From: Coriolopsis trogii
Taxonomy: Eukaryota > Basidiomycota > Agaricomycetes > Polyporales > Polyporaceae
Length of the DNA: 64,000 bases
Direction: 5' to 3'
Assembly (NCBI GenBank): GCA_020543525.1
Contig: JAHYIO010000023.1
Span: forward strand, 1,426,001 to 1,490,000
Shown piece after piece: positions 35,320 through 47,401 of the stretch. Position 1 is the stretch's first letter. Every line of letters begins with the position of its first letter. The notes beneath the pieces were generated by a model. It was not told the DNA's origin and made no database searches. It was given only the letters and a program-made list of their open reading frames with translations. A program made the translations under genes and the position numbers.

Positions 35320-38300
35320 GGCGACCTCGGCGAGAACACGACAGAAAGCGCAGAGGCGGTGAGGGAAGGGCGGAGGTGGACAGGCTGCGGACGGACGGCG
35401 GTCAGATCGAGTCCTGGCAGTGGCAGGTGGAGGTGTTGGTCCAAGAAAAAAGGGCTCAGGCGATCGCCGAGGTAGCCGATACAGATTGACCCTAACCCAA
35501 AATGTAACAATGCTGTGCTCCTCTTGCCAAGTTGGACTTGAACCATCGTCGTCTTGTCCCACCAAGGCCACCACCTGCCGTGTTCCAAACGCCTTGGCCA
35601 ACCCACTATAAAGGTATGATCTATGGATGAAGCTCTGATACTTGGTTAGAAGAAGGAGATTCCTGGACAGATGGCAATTGAGAGGCCCCGGTCCGACTCT
35701 GGGGCCCCCGTTGACAGTCGCCGCACCGACAGACACGGCCCTAAGGCCGCCCAGAAAGGCAACAGTTCATCTTACTGTATTCTCGCTAGGTAAGTGGGAT
35801 GACCGCCTCGAATAGTTTGTCTGCAATACACCTCCACAGGACAGCGTGTGCGCACACCTTCACCAGGATTATCTAGGGATCATTCACGCGTGGATATCTC
35901 GGATGATGCAGCCTCTGGGTTACACACAATCCTCGGCCGATCATATCCTGAGGGACTCTCAAGCAGCTGCTAAATCAACACCAGCCCTCTTCTCCGCCGG
36001 CAGGGCTCGTAAGTGCCTTCCTTGCGTGATCTGCATTCTCACTTACCCGGCCACCTAGCCAAATGGAATCTCCGTTATTCCCTCGTGTTCCAGCGTTGAG
36101 GGTGACGAGACAAGTCTTATACCCGGCTTCTATGGTATCGGATCTACTCGCTCTCACAACCTCCAACTAGATCCATGCCGATACCGGCGGGTTTACGGTA
36201 CTGCGGCGACCAGTCAGGCAGAGATGCTTCTATACTGTCGTCAGATCAGAGGTAGGGCCGCCGCCTGAATGGCATCGGGTCTTCCCAAGGTGCCACCGGT
36301 TTGACGCCTGCGGATGAACTGCCCATAATGGATTCTTCACATTGCTATAGCGATAGACTGCAGGTTCGCATGGTCAACCCATTGGTAATCCTGGCTTTCA
36401 CTCAGTCGGTAAGCACAGCCATACAAGATACAGGGCACAGCTGTGGATGGAATGCTTACTTACAATGAAACAAGTTTTACATGTCGGATCGCCGCCAACG
36501 TGAGTCATCCTATGGAGTCGGCTGCTGCTACTCGGGACTTGTACCCTTGATGCACGCCCAATGTGCCGCGGACATACTCCACTCTCCGTCCGGTGTTTTG
36601 TCGCGCGGGCCGCTGGGGGAGGTCCCTGGGTACGTAAGATCACTTGAGTACGTCCCCCATTTTGTTAACGCCACACTTGACTCTAGCCAAGACCTGTGGA
36701 TTCCAAGGCAAGCGGAAGACGTCTTCACATCTGCAGCAATGGTCGCGCATACCCTGCTCCTGGGATGACTACCTCCGTGTTATCCTCTACGTGTATGCCT
36801 CAGAGAAGCAACTTAACGAATCATGCGCGATTGATTTACAACTCCGTATGACGGCTAACGATGATATGAAAACTATACGGCAGGATTCGGAGGTCGCCCA
36901 TACGACGGAAGCCCAAGCATCACTGTATGCGCTTTGTTTGTTGACCGTATGGTCTCAGTAAGATTCCGCACACTTCCTGCACCGTCTCAGAGAATGGAAG
37001 AAGACACCTCTATTCTGATGCGGCTTGTTGAAGCGCGCAATGCCTGATGGATCCGTCTCATCAACGTTGAGTTCTGATTCGTACGTGTCCCCTTGTCTCT
37101 GCTGTCCATGTACCCGAGATCCTCACCATGACAGAGGTCGAGTTGCACTAACATCGGTTTATGAACTCTTCGCTTCAAACATTTGCTCCCGGGTCGGTCC
37201 GTCGCCGGGCGACGCGCCGTTGTGGAACCTGTCCAATCCAGTCTGCTGAGCGAAGGGAGCATCGCGCGCCAGGCGAAGGCTGGCATATGTATGTCTTCTC
37301 AAACTGATAGGCAGCGATCCTGGGAAACCTTGTAGGGGACTACGTTGCCACCTCCCTGAAGCTCGAAGTAAAACGCCGCGGGATGATAACCTACAACAAG
37401 TATGTACCACATTGCTCCACACACCAGCGTAAGGCGTCACCGCGCACTTCTGATATCACAATCAGTCCTGCAACTTTGGTAGCACCATCGTGTATGGTGA
37501 CGGAGCGTTGGATGTGACTCAGCTTAGCTATCCAGCCGCGCGTCCACTATCGGCAGCATCCTTATGCGAAGTCATCTTAAGCTCAACAGAACCTATTCTT
37601 AACATCGGGCGCATGTTGGGAAGCCTGGCAACATGCACGCTGTGGTGCAGATGATGGTCGGGACTCGGAGCAGTAGATGCCGAACTGGAGCGATCGAAGG
37701 CGTCATACCGACCGAGAACTGAAGCCTGCTGGAGTAAGTGACCTAGGCCTGGATTTGTGTTATCGGGTCAGCGACGGAACTTTTGGATAGCCATTGGACA
37801 CTCACTAGATCGATGGGCCACTTAACCCCGCTCTCGAAGGAGCTAGTGCCGCGATGAGCGCATGCTGCTCGCCTTGTGACCGCTATCCCGGGATCCGTGT
37901 TCCTTCGCAGATATGGTTCCCAAGCAGTGTCCGAGGGACAGCGGCACCTGTCGTCCCACCCTGTACATGCGTTTCTATCTCTGACTTACTCCGGAGAGTT
38001 TGTGACGCGACAAAGAGATGATCATCAATCTCTACACGGGGAATATACTGCGCCGTCCAATTGTAGCAGAGATAGCTCTACGTGCGGTGTTGCCCGGCGA
38101 CAACTTTCCTTAATCGCCATTAGCAGGTTTCTTGGACGCACCGGCAGCGGCTTCAACTAACTCACCAATCGGACGCATCTTCTGGAATGATAGATCGAGT
38201 CACATCTCAATGAGATAGCGTCTGTGGGGAATGCATGTTCAATGACATGGACGATTTCGTAACCTACTAACGTTGGTCCTTCCGGAAGTACTTGTCAGAT

Positions 38301-38584
38301 GATGTACAATGTCGCCACCCGCGGCCTGAGTACTTGTCTCTTGTCATGAAGTCCTGCTGGCGTAGAGGCAGTCACAGGTAACGTGACACTCACCATGAGT
38401 CCTATGTTCAGTTACATGAGAAACGGAATACGACGGACTTGGGGGGCGACATGGGTCGCGCCATCGTCATCGGAATTGAACCAATCTCACTGGACGAGCG
38501 CCTTAGCGCCTTCTCGGGAAACCCCGGTCGGTCGTCAGCGTCAGAGCCAACATCTTGCTCTCCGTCCCCAACGTTTGCCACGCT
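35320..38584. other. gene-poor region with fragmented frames, 3.3 kb
   Basis: Lies between the divergent LYDG10-like and NDUFA9-like genes. Short open stretches bounded by splice-like sites occur, for example around 36330-36420 and 36540-36770, but cannot be joined without stops and match no family I know. A decayed gene is possible. The ends should contain the two promoters. Confidence 0.35.
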
Positions 38585-40252
38585 ATGTTGGCCGTCTCCT
38601 CCAAATGCGTGCGCGTTCCGCGCGGAATCGCTCAGAGCAAGGTCTGCGTGTGCTTTCCAGACTACCTTGGTCCCCTCTTGGAAGCTGATGACCGCGCTTG
38701 GACCTCCAGCGAGCTCTCCATGACCTGCATGTCCTCCCTTCTGGCAAGCCCGCGATACAGTACGGACCCCCCGGACGGAGTGCGAGCACAGGGCACACCG
38801 CGACTGTCTTTGGGTGCACGGGTTTTCTTGGGAGATACCTCGTGTCCAAGCTTGGTACGCGTTTCCTATCTTCTCTCCACCTTACCTCGGTTGCGAGCGT
38901 CCTGGGCAAATGTTGACGGTCCACGGGGCGCATTGTAGCAAGGGCTGGTACTCAGGTCGTCATTCCTTACCGCGACGAGGACGAGAAGCGGCACCTGCGA
39001 GTAACTGGTGACCTCGGACAGATCACTTCGTTGGTGCGTGTTTTCCTGATGCGCATACGCTCCCCCACCCTGTATGCCCCGGCAGAACGTGGCTGAAGGA
39101 TGCAACAGGAGTGGGATCTCCGCAGGCCTGATCAGATTGAGGAGTGTTTGAGACATTCCGATATCGTCTACAACCTGGTAGGACGGGAGTACGAGACAAA
39201 GTACGCCGTTTCCCAGTCTCCCGTCTGAGCGTCACTTAGCGCGTGCATGTATTTACGCTGTACAGGAACTTCACCTACGACGACGTCCACGCCAAGGGTG
39301 CCGAGCTTATCGCAAGCGTTGCGGCGCAGAACGGTGTGGAGCGATTCGTGCACGTCTCCCACCTCAACGCGGCGCACGACTCGCCTTCAGCCTTTTACCG
39401 GTCAAAGGCTGCCGGAGAGGAGCTCGTCAAGGAGGCGTTTCCCCATGCGACAATCGTCCGTCCTGCGGAGATGTTCGGGTACGAGGACCGGTTGTTGAAC
39501 AACATGGCGAGTAAGTACTTTGCCACATACGTCCGGGACGTAACGTTGATTGACTCAATCCTTTGTCATCCCAGTCTGGCCGATCTGGTGGAAGCTGAAC
39601 GACATGAAGACGAAGATGCGGCCTGCCCATGTGCGTGTCTCGTGGTGCCGCTTCCTCCTCTGCTGCCGAACAAGCAACTATAACTATATACTTTGTTACC
39701 CCGTGTAGGTTATGGACGTTGCCCAGGCGCTCGCGAACACCCTCTCCATGCCATCCCTGCCCGGCACGTTCAACCTTCCCGGACCCTCGACATTGACGTA
39801 CGAATATTTGCTGACGCTCGTATCGAGCGTGACGTACAACCCACCCTCTCGTGCGCCCGTCGTGCCGAAAGCGGCGGCGCTCGCCATCGCAAAGGCTGCC
39901 CAGGCTCTCTGGTGGCCGATGCTGAACCCTGACCAGGTCATCCGCCGGTACATCGACGACGCGGACGTGCCCGGCGACTGGGACAAGTTTGGCGTAGTTC
40001 CGGACGAAATAGAGGAGCACGCTATCACATACCTCAGGAGATACCGATCCGCGTACGTTTCTGGTGGACTTTTCTTAGGCACTCTCTCTCCCGGTGGCTT
40101 TGTCATCGCGGAGGGGGTCGTGGTTTGCGTTTGTGGAAGGCGGTTGTCGCTGATAAATGATCGTTCACAGGGATAACTTCGCGCGGCCGGTGGTAGTTCC
40201 TGCCACCCGGGAAACCTCTTCGGTGAGTCAAGCCGTTAGCCCACTTTCTTGA
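38585..40252 (+). CDS. NDUFA9: NDUFA9-like complex I subunit (39/40 kDa)
   Basis: The first exon (38585-38641) encodes MLAVSSKCVRVPRGIAQSK, a basic, acid-free mitochondrial presequence. It joins at 38710 to RALHDLHVLPSGKPAIQYGP. An NAD(P)-binding Rossmann motif follows, GCTGFLGRYL (Gly-x2-Gly-x2-Gly). Further exons give VVIPYRDEDEKRHLRVTGDLG, EWDLRRPDQIEECLRHSDIVYNLVGREYETKNF and FVHVSHLNA, all typical of the atypical SDR subunit that binds NADPH in the peripheral arm of respiratory complex I. At least seven introns were traced. The frame ends with TGA at 40250-40252; an alternative splice at GTGAGT (40223) could extend the C-terminus, so the last few residues are uncertain. Confidence 0.93.
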
Positions 40253-40796
40253 GTCACGGTGCTGACTAGGACATCTGTGCACGTTATGCCGTGCTGCGTA
40301 TTCCGGCATACTTAGTACAACTTGTCATGAGGTGTCAATGGGGATCCCACTGTCAATTAAATTGCACTGCTGTTCAGGAACAGATTTGACTGAGATGACG
40401 ACCTGTGCTGGAGAACGTCGGAGGGACGTATTGAGAGTCTATGTATAACTGGCATTCGTCGGCGGTCATTAGAAAGTGGTTCGACTTCGGCAAATTCGGG
40501 GAACGTGTGCAGACAGTCAATACTAGAGGAATCAGACTAGCCGAAGAAGAGACAGCAAGGCGTTCTATGATGGGGCGGTCTGATGCTCCTTTGAGAGCGT
40601 GACTGCGGGGCGCCGTAGGGAAAAGTCGTGGGTGTTTTGCGAGACGTGAGTAATTTCCTGGACGGAGCGGAGGAAGGCACATGGCAATAGAGGGACTCTA
40701 TGATAATGTACACGGCTCGTATGCATGGTGCAGGTGTAGACGTGAGCGTGAGTGCGGGCTGGGCAGACACGAACGTGTCGTGTAAGTGGTGGCAAA
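40253..40796. other. short convergent intergenic region
   Basis: Between the 3' ends of the NDUFA9-like gene and TOM22. It contains both 3' UTRs and nothing else recognisable. Confidence 0.5.
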
Positions 40797-41328
40797 TCAA
40801 ACACCCGGAGGCACGATGCCTTTTGGTTGCTGCGCATTGGGATACATGGAAGGCGGAGGGGCGAGCATCTGGGGAACCGAGGGAGAAAGAAGGGAGGAGG
40901 CACGATGAGCACACACGTATTGCGCGCGAATATGCCGGCACGCGGGGACTGACCTGAGCACCCTGCTGCTGGGCGAGCATTTCCTTCTCCTGCTGGACAA
41001 TCTTGGCCTCGTCCTCGAGCACGAGTGCGAGGGGAAGACCGATGAGGAGGGCAGAGGTTGTGACGATCCAAACGAGGTTGCCGAGGACCTTGCCTGTGGT
41101 CTTTACTGCGCCAGCAGTGCGACCGAGCTTGGTAGAGATGCTCTGGCGGGTCGTTGGGGGAATGATGTCCGCAAGGGCGACGATGCGCTCGTAGAAAGAC
41201 TCCTCTCCGTCAATTTCTGAGCCGACAGAGGAGAGAGAGACGGAGGAGGATGTGCGGGAGGAGGATGCGGAGGAGTAGGGGGAGCGGGAGTCTTGCTCCT
41301 TCTCCTCGACGATCTCGACCTTGACCAT
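40797..41328 (-). CDS. TOM22: mitochondrial import receptor subunit Tom22
   Basis: Two exons, 40954-41328 and 40797-40868, join in phase to 148 residues. Tom22 is the central receptor and organiser of the TOM complex in the outer mitochondrial membrane. The N-terminal cytosolic part is acidic/Ser-rich (KVEIVEEKEQDSRS), then ESFYERIVALADIIPPTTRQSI, then the single membrane segment NLVWIVTTSALLIGLPLALVLEDEAKI, and an intermembrane-space tail rich in Gln, Pro and Met (QQQGAQ joined to MLAPPPSMYP). Membrane segment, flanking Pro residues and length all fit the fungal family. Without splicing the last exon would be missed. Confidence 0.95.
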
Positions 41329-41679
41329 GGCTGCGTGTGTGGTGTGTGTTTACGGCGGTGGCGGGGAGTGGGAGGAGGGCACGGCCGAAGAGAGCACAAG
41401 GCAAGACAAGAGCGGACTGCTGGAGACACTCAAAGGCCCGCTGGCGTTACGGAAAAGTGTGACTGTGTGACGGGTTACCTTGTTTCGGTGCCGAGAAGGA
41501 GGGAGGGGCGCCTATGTCGGGCGTATGTAAGAAGGCGGAGGCTATTCGCGGGACATCGAGCCCTGCTCAGCCTGCCACAACCTGCCACTCTCATCCATAA
41601 CTACACTCAGCCCTACCTCTCTCGCCTGGAGCGCATTTATCCTCCTCCTCCCGCGCGCACATCCTCTCTCCTCACCGTC
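41329..41679. promoter_or_regulatory. bidirectional promoter region TOM22 / Zn2Cys6 regulator
   Basis: The two start codons are only 351 nt apart and point away from each other, so both core promoters must lie here. The plus-strand leader just before 41680 is C/T-rich. No discrete element was assigned. Confidence 0.5.
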
Positions 41680-44600
41680 ATGGACCGTGCAGGCCCTCAC
41701 GATGGTTCCGGCTCGTCCTCCCAGTGTGCGTCTCATTCCCAACCCCGCGCCCGGCCGCTAGCTCGTCTTATCCCCGTTCATCTCCAACGCGTTAATCTTG
41801 CTCTTTGCAGCATTCAACTTCTCCTCCCCAACTATGCAGAATCAGATACACGAGCTCGCAAAGACCCTTCCGCCTCCCAGAAAGCAGAACACCGCTTGCG
41901 ATGCGTGCAGGTCCGTACATCGTTCCCTCGTGCCATGCCTGCTTTGGCACCGACGCGCGCCCGCGTAGAGCCCGCAAGGTCAAATGCAATCAGCTACCAG
42001 GCCAAGAAAAGGTTTGTCCCCTTGCCCCTCCCATTCTAGCACATCCCCGTCCTCATCGTGCCCTTTTCTTGCTCAGTGTCAGGTAACTCGACCATGTCAC
42101 GTCCTTCTTCGGAATGATCACCGCCGCTCATTCCGTATCGCGCGATAGCACTGTCTATCAAAGAACTACCCTTGCACGTGAGTCGCACGTTCACTCTTTG
42201 GTGTGAATTATGCCGACCCTTCCATACGCCGGTTTTCTAGACATCATATCCAGCAAGCAACTACTGAGAAGAAACGCAATGCTGCGGCTGCCAAGAGACC
42301 TCGGACTCTTTCCACCAGTAGTCCAAGGTGGGTGACCCACTCCCTCTTTGCACTCTGCCCATCTCAACTCGCCTCGTAGCGCTCAACCGTCCACTTCGCG
42401 CATGCAAGTATCTTTTACTATCTTCGCCTATCCCGTATCCGACCGTGCTGATCCAATTGTGGTGATTCAGCGGTCCCGCAGAACATGTGCCGTCTTCGCC
42501 CTTGCCAGGCACGCCCAATTCATATCAGCCACCGACCGTGGCTCATTTCGCCCAGCACGGCCCAGTCCCTCGGGTCCATCCTATCACGACTGATACCCAG
42601 ACACGCGACTTGTTGACATACATCTTCTCGCCGCCGGATCCAAGGTTCGCACTCGTACTGCCATTAACGCTCTTCTTGTCAAACGCCCTGATATCCGATA
42701 AACTTTCTAGCCAAGGCGGCTCCCAAGCGAACGGAGCCGGTAACATCAGATTGGCGGGACCTACACCCGCGGCTTATGCGGACTGGGGTCCTTTGGCACA
42801 CCGTCTGAATGAAGAGAATTTCAGAACAGAGTGAGTCAATTTCTCAATGCCTGGCAGTATGCGCGCTCTTGTGCCGATGTAGTGTGCTGACACAACTTGC
42901 GCGGCTTGCTTAGGTTCGCGTTAGACCTTGTGGAAGTCTTTTTCCAGATCGTACACACACGTCTACCCCTTCTCAACCCTGCGCAGTTCCGAACACGATT
43001 ACACTACAGTCTCTACTCCACTGGTTCGCAAAATGGCGGGACATCGCCGAACAACCCGTCAGGCAGTGCGGTGGCTCAGCAACAGCGGGCGCGAAACAGC
43101 AGTAGTCCGAATGGCGGTCAATCAGCGCATCCGTCGCACAAACCCCTACATCCTGCGTGAGTCGAAACACCATCTCGCTTGTCTTTCTGTCGAAGGCATG
43201 TCTGATTGTTGGCTCTGCATTGGGTGTCATGCGCGTCGTGTCATTCTTCTGATCAGGCTGGTGGCTACTGTCATTGCATGGGGCGCCAAATTCTCTGAAC
43301 ACCCTTTGTTCATTGCCGATCGACATCGGAACGGTGGCCAGAGCGCATTTGCCAAGGTGTTGATCAACCGAACGAGAGATCTGGCAGAAGACATGAAGGT
43401 GCACAGGATACCCAACGCGGACCACGTGGTCATTGCACTTTTGATTGAGCCGTTGCAGAGCCGTGAGTACGTTTAGCTCCGGGATTGCTGTCTTGACTGA
43501 TCGCGCAGAGCATGCAGAGAGCTTGGAGGACAATGCAGGTACGTCCGCTTGTCGTGAGGAGATGGTCACGGACTGAGACTGATGATCGGTCAGGCTTTCA
43601 TGGGTTCTGGCTAGGGTCAGCCATTCGTTTATTGCTTGACCTACAGGTCAGTGTTCGCACCAGAAGCACATCGTATTCATATCTAACGATACGCAGATCA
43701 ACCATAAATCTGTCATGTCAAACATCGAGGACCCAGAAGCGCGAGGGACCATGATCTTTGCGTGGTGGATGGCATGTCTAGCCGACGCATACCGTAGTGT
43801 CTACTATCGGCGGAAACCGATGCTGTGAGTGTTGTTCATGGTATCTCACCTCGTTGTGCACTTCTGACGGTCGTTTAAACACTTGGCAGAGATGACGATG
43901 ACTACGACATCGACTTCTACACCGTGGGCCCTGTCCCGCCAGACATCATTGAATCCCATGCGCCGCAACCGTCGCCCAGGGAACAGCTAGAGGTATGTTT
44001 CGTGACTTCTGGTGTTCTGTTCTTACCTAGGTGTCGACTGTTGGCTCATGATCTGAACTTTTCCACTCCCACAGTTTCTGGTAAGCTTGCTCCCAAGGGA
44101 CCCCAAGCGATCTACACCCGCTCAGACGCTGACAAGAGGCCCGGTATCCCATAATCAGGGTTACTATCGGGCGGCACACGCGCTCGCGCGCATTGCTCGA
44201 CAAATGTCCCGTCAACTATGGCGACCTGCAACCGAGTCGGATGGGGTTCCGATTGAAGTGCTCACGACATTCATGAACCAGTTGAACGAGTGGCGCGATG
44301 AACATCTCCAACATGTCGGTGTCCCTAGCAACTTTGAGGCCGAATGGGACTTCGTGAGCGCGGTGACCGCTTGTGCGTAACGTCTCTCGTCCCCCACGGT
44401 TTCCGCGTGGGTCAGGAAGCCGACACTCGTTGTTTGATTTCATACAGGCGCAAGCGATGCGACATACCACATCATGTGGATAATCCTATACAACGCGCTA
44501 GACGACTTTGGCATTCGCGAAGTGAACGACGTCACACGCACGGGCGGGTCGGAGACGATGCTTCCACAGCACGCGCAAATTGAGGAGAGGAAGCGCAAGG

Positions 44601-45304
44601 TGATGAACGAGGCGCTGCACGGCGCGCTGCGTATCGCCGGTCTGGTCAGTTCTTGCGGTTTACCAATCCGTCATCCGCGTATGCTGATGGTCCCCGCTCT
44701 TCTTCCCCTTGTGACAGGCCGGCGTTCTTGCAACCAATGGGTATCTGGTACGTCCCCGACAGGGCTCTTCCCGAGATCGCCGTGTCATCCAGTGCTCATC
44801 ATTCCTCCCTTCTCTCTCTCCCGGCGGCCTTGGCCCTGCTTCCCTCATTCTCGCCCTACGCGCACCCACGCGACCACATGCCCATTTGTTGACAAACCGC
44901 ATGCGACCTACTCCCACACCTCGCTTGGACGTTTCCCACATGCGCAGCGCCTGGATTGCGCGGTCATGCACGTCAGCTGCATCCAGGCGGGCATGCTCCT
45001 CGCACGGCTCGGCCGCCCAGAGGTGACGAACTGCATCACCGGGCTCGAGCAGTACGCCTACGCGTACGAGGAGTGCGCTGACCTCGCCGCAGAGATCAAG
45101 CGCGTATACCAGGCCGCCCTCGCTGGGGGCAACAACGGCAGCGAGCAGGACCAGGGAAGCAACCATATGGCGAGCGTGATGCCTCGCCCTGGGTCCGACG
45201 TGTCCATGGCGGGTCCGGGGCAGGGCGTCGGTCTTGGGGGGATCGGGATGGGCGTCGGGGCGGGCAACTCGATGAACATTGATCAGCCTATGTTTGGGTT
45301 CTAG
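41680..45304 (+). CDS. Zn2Cys6 transcription factor with fungal_trans domain
   Basis: A heavily intron-split gene for a nuclear regulator. The N-terminal zinc cluster (41897-42175) is complete, Cys-x2-Cys-x6-Cys-x8-Cys-x2-Cys-x6-Cys, but spread over four exons. One is a 6-nt exon, TGTCAG at 42077-42082, which supplies the fourth cysteine; flanking introns are 42012-42076 and 42083-42148. A basic linker follows (HHIQQATTEKKRNAAAAKRPR). The large fungal-specific transcription factor domain then runs from about 42600 to 45130, with landmarks LDLVEVFFQIVHTRLPLLNP, VATVIAWGAKFSEHP, GFWLGSAIRLLLDLQIN, ARGTMIFAWWMACLADAYRS and ALDDFGIREV. The C-terminus is Gly/Met-rich. The overall family is that of xylanolytic-activator-like regulators, but target genes cannot be inferred. 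Some exon ends in the middle were not fixed exactly. Confidence 0.92.
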
Positions 45305-45794
45305 TAGCTCGCGTTTTTCTTGGCGGACTTGATTCTTGACGATCGTCTCGATTTGTGGATGTGTATGAGGTCGGGTTGGCTATGTAGTCCTATCCATGTC
45401 CAGGAGGGCGCGTGTGTCCGGCTCTAGTGGATTACGGAAGGCTTGATTTTGGTTCCTGTTGCGGACAGCGTGTAGGTGTGTATATGAATACGGGTTGTAC
45501 GGATCTGCACATGTTTTGTACATCGCGTATTATCCCCTCAACCTATCATATTTAATATCGCTAGAAGCCTTGTAGCTGTACTATAGCGTGTACGTGTGGA
45601 ACAGATAGTTGCTGGTTCCCGGCGGATTTGCAATGTTGATGGTGCAAGTACATGAAACCATACTGAGGAGGTCTCAGATGGATGTTTGAATTCAGCTTAA
45701 AGGGTGGGGGCGTAGAAAGGAAACGACCCGGCTGTCGATGCATCCAAAATTTGGCACGAACTGACTTTCCTCAAAAGGGTACTGCAACCCACAA
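45305..45794. other. intergenic region downstream of the regulator
   Basis: Contains the 3' UTR of the regulator, with T-rich and TATTTAATA-like sequence near 45550, and the downstream flank of the tRNA gene. No ORF of interest. Confidence 0.5.
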
Positions 45795-45881
45795 GGGCCT
45801 GGCCGGGAATTGAACCCGGGACCTCCTCCAAATTTGCGCCAAACGCCCTAAGAAGGAATCATACTACTAGACCACCAGGCC
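45795..45881 (-). tRNA. tRNA-Pro(AGG) with 15-nt intron
   Basis: On the minus strand a full cloverleaf can be drawn. The acceptor stem is GGCCTGG paired perfectly with CCAGGCC, with discriminator C at 45795. The D arm/A box contains TGGTCTAGTAG. The anticodon stem CCTTC pairs with GGAGG (one G-U pair) around the loop TTAGGG/T with anticodon AGG. The T arm/B box is GGTTCAATTCC within CCGGG..CCCGG. A 15-nt intron (45831-45845) sits at the canonical site one base 3' of the anticodon. The CCA end is not encoded. Identity follows from the anticodon and resemblance to eukaryotic tRNA-Pro(AGG). Confidence 0.95.
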
Positions 45882-47401
45882 ATATAAAGATGACCCAGCA
45901 TACATGTATGGTGGTTATCAGTATAGCGTGCCCCCACGGACGAACATTGTCTTGAAAACCCTCCATCCCCCATACAACGGGTCCGTAAGTCGTCTGCCTA
46001 GGGGAGACAAGGTGATGTCCGTCTGTTACGCCCCTGAGTAGCATTGTAAGTATTTGCGTCACTATCGGAATCAAATAGCTGATGGGGTCGTATCACCATG
46101 CAGGGAACACGCAGATGTCAATTGACTTGAGCAAGGGGAGCCTTGGGACTACTCACTCGGAAGTGCGTGGAAGCTTGAAGGTGCGTTTTCTGTCGCCGAT
46201 AGCGTCGAGGTATGTAGACATGTCCAAACTTCGGGATGCCTACAGAAAGTTGGAGGTAAGTATTGGAATTCTGGCAGAGAGGGTGACAACCTCGGCGATA
46301 AAATTTGGAAGGACAGCTGGAACGAAAGGTAGGCTATAGAAGTGGATCCCGCTGAGGTGGCATATATTGGTCGGGAACCAAGCAACCATCGCTATGATAG
46401 CTAGGGCACATTGCTTGGGGTTTGGTCGCCTCACCGGCTCCAGAATGCCAGGCCGCTATCGCACGGTTGGGCAGGTTAAGGCCAACAAATGTCGTCGACG
46501 GAAGCCCCTGCTGCCAGGTAGAGTCTCTATAGCGCGACGGGTGACGACGCGATATGGCTATAACTCTCGGCTCAATTCTTGTCTCATCCTGAAGTTCGCC
46601 CATAAACAGCGAGACACGTCATGGACGTGAACATTCGCGAAACGGTGATCAAGTGATAGAGGCCAACGTAGCAGCTGCGACTTCAAGCTTCTTTTTGGCT
46701 GTCAGAATTAGTGAGCCTGAGAGCTGTGCAGTATGTCAAGGCTGTTACGGGATATGCCTAATAAAAGGGGCTCTCTTTATCACTGCGCAGTTTTGTTTGT
46801 TCAGCCTGAGCAGCGATGTCAGGACTTTCGACTGTCAAGCTGGTTCATCTGAGGACATCCATTGTTGTCAGACCCCATACGAACGCAATGAGCCAACGGA
46901 CGAGACGGCGACATCGCTCACGTAGAGGGCAATCGTCTCGCAACCCACAGCTACCCAATTGCGACTTATCGGTGGGGCATCTGAAAACTGATCAGCATAT
47001 GACAATGGAAGTTTCGATACCTCGTTAGTTTCAGAAGCTGTCTGTTGTCAACATGGAAGAAATATACTCCTATCACAGATGCGCCACTCACTCCTGGCCA
47101 CTTACCTTGACACAGGGATGCTGGAGGGCCGAGGCCATTTGACGACGCATTCAGTATACATCAATAGCCAACAATGTTTAGTGCGATATGGCGCCTTGGC
47201 TGTGAGTACTAGTGCGCTATACCTTCTGTAAGTGTATAGGGACCGAAGAGATATATAAAAGGGCTCGGTCAGGGCTTCCGCATACGAGAACGGTTTACAT
47301 CCTGCATAATTGGTCCGAGCATGGTCGTATATCATGTCATACCGAAACACGAGAATCGGTCACCTTGCGTAACAGATGTGGCAAGAAGGTACGTACGATT
47401 C
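45882..47401. other. intergenic region, 1.5 kb
   Basis: Between the tRNA and the 3' end of SAS10. TATA-like sequences occur at about 46760 (TAATAAAAGGGG), 55 nt before the ATG of a 70-codon ORF (46816-47028), and at about 47252 (TATATAAAAGGG). Neither leads to a recognisable protein, so no gene is called. Confidence 0.35.

Noticed and set aside
46816..47028. 70-codon ORF 55 nt after a TATA-like element
   Set aside because: The TATA spacing is attractive, but the product has no signal peptide, domain or coding-like codon bias.
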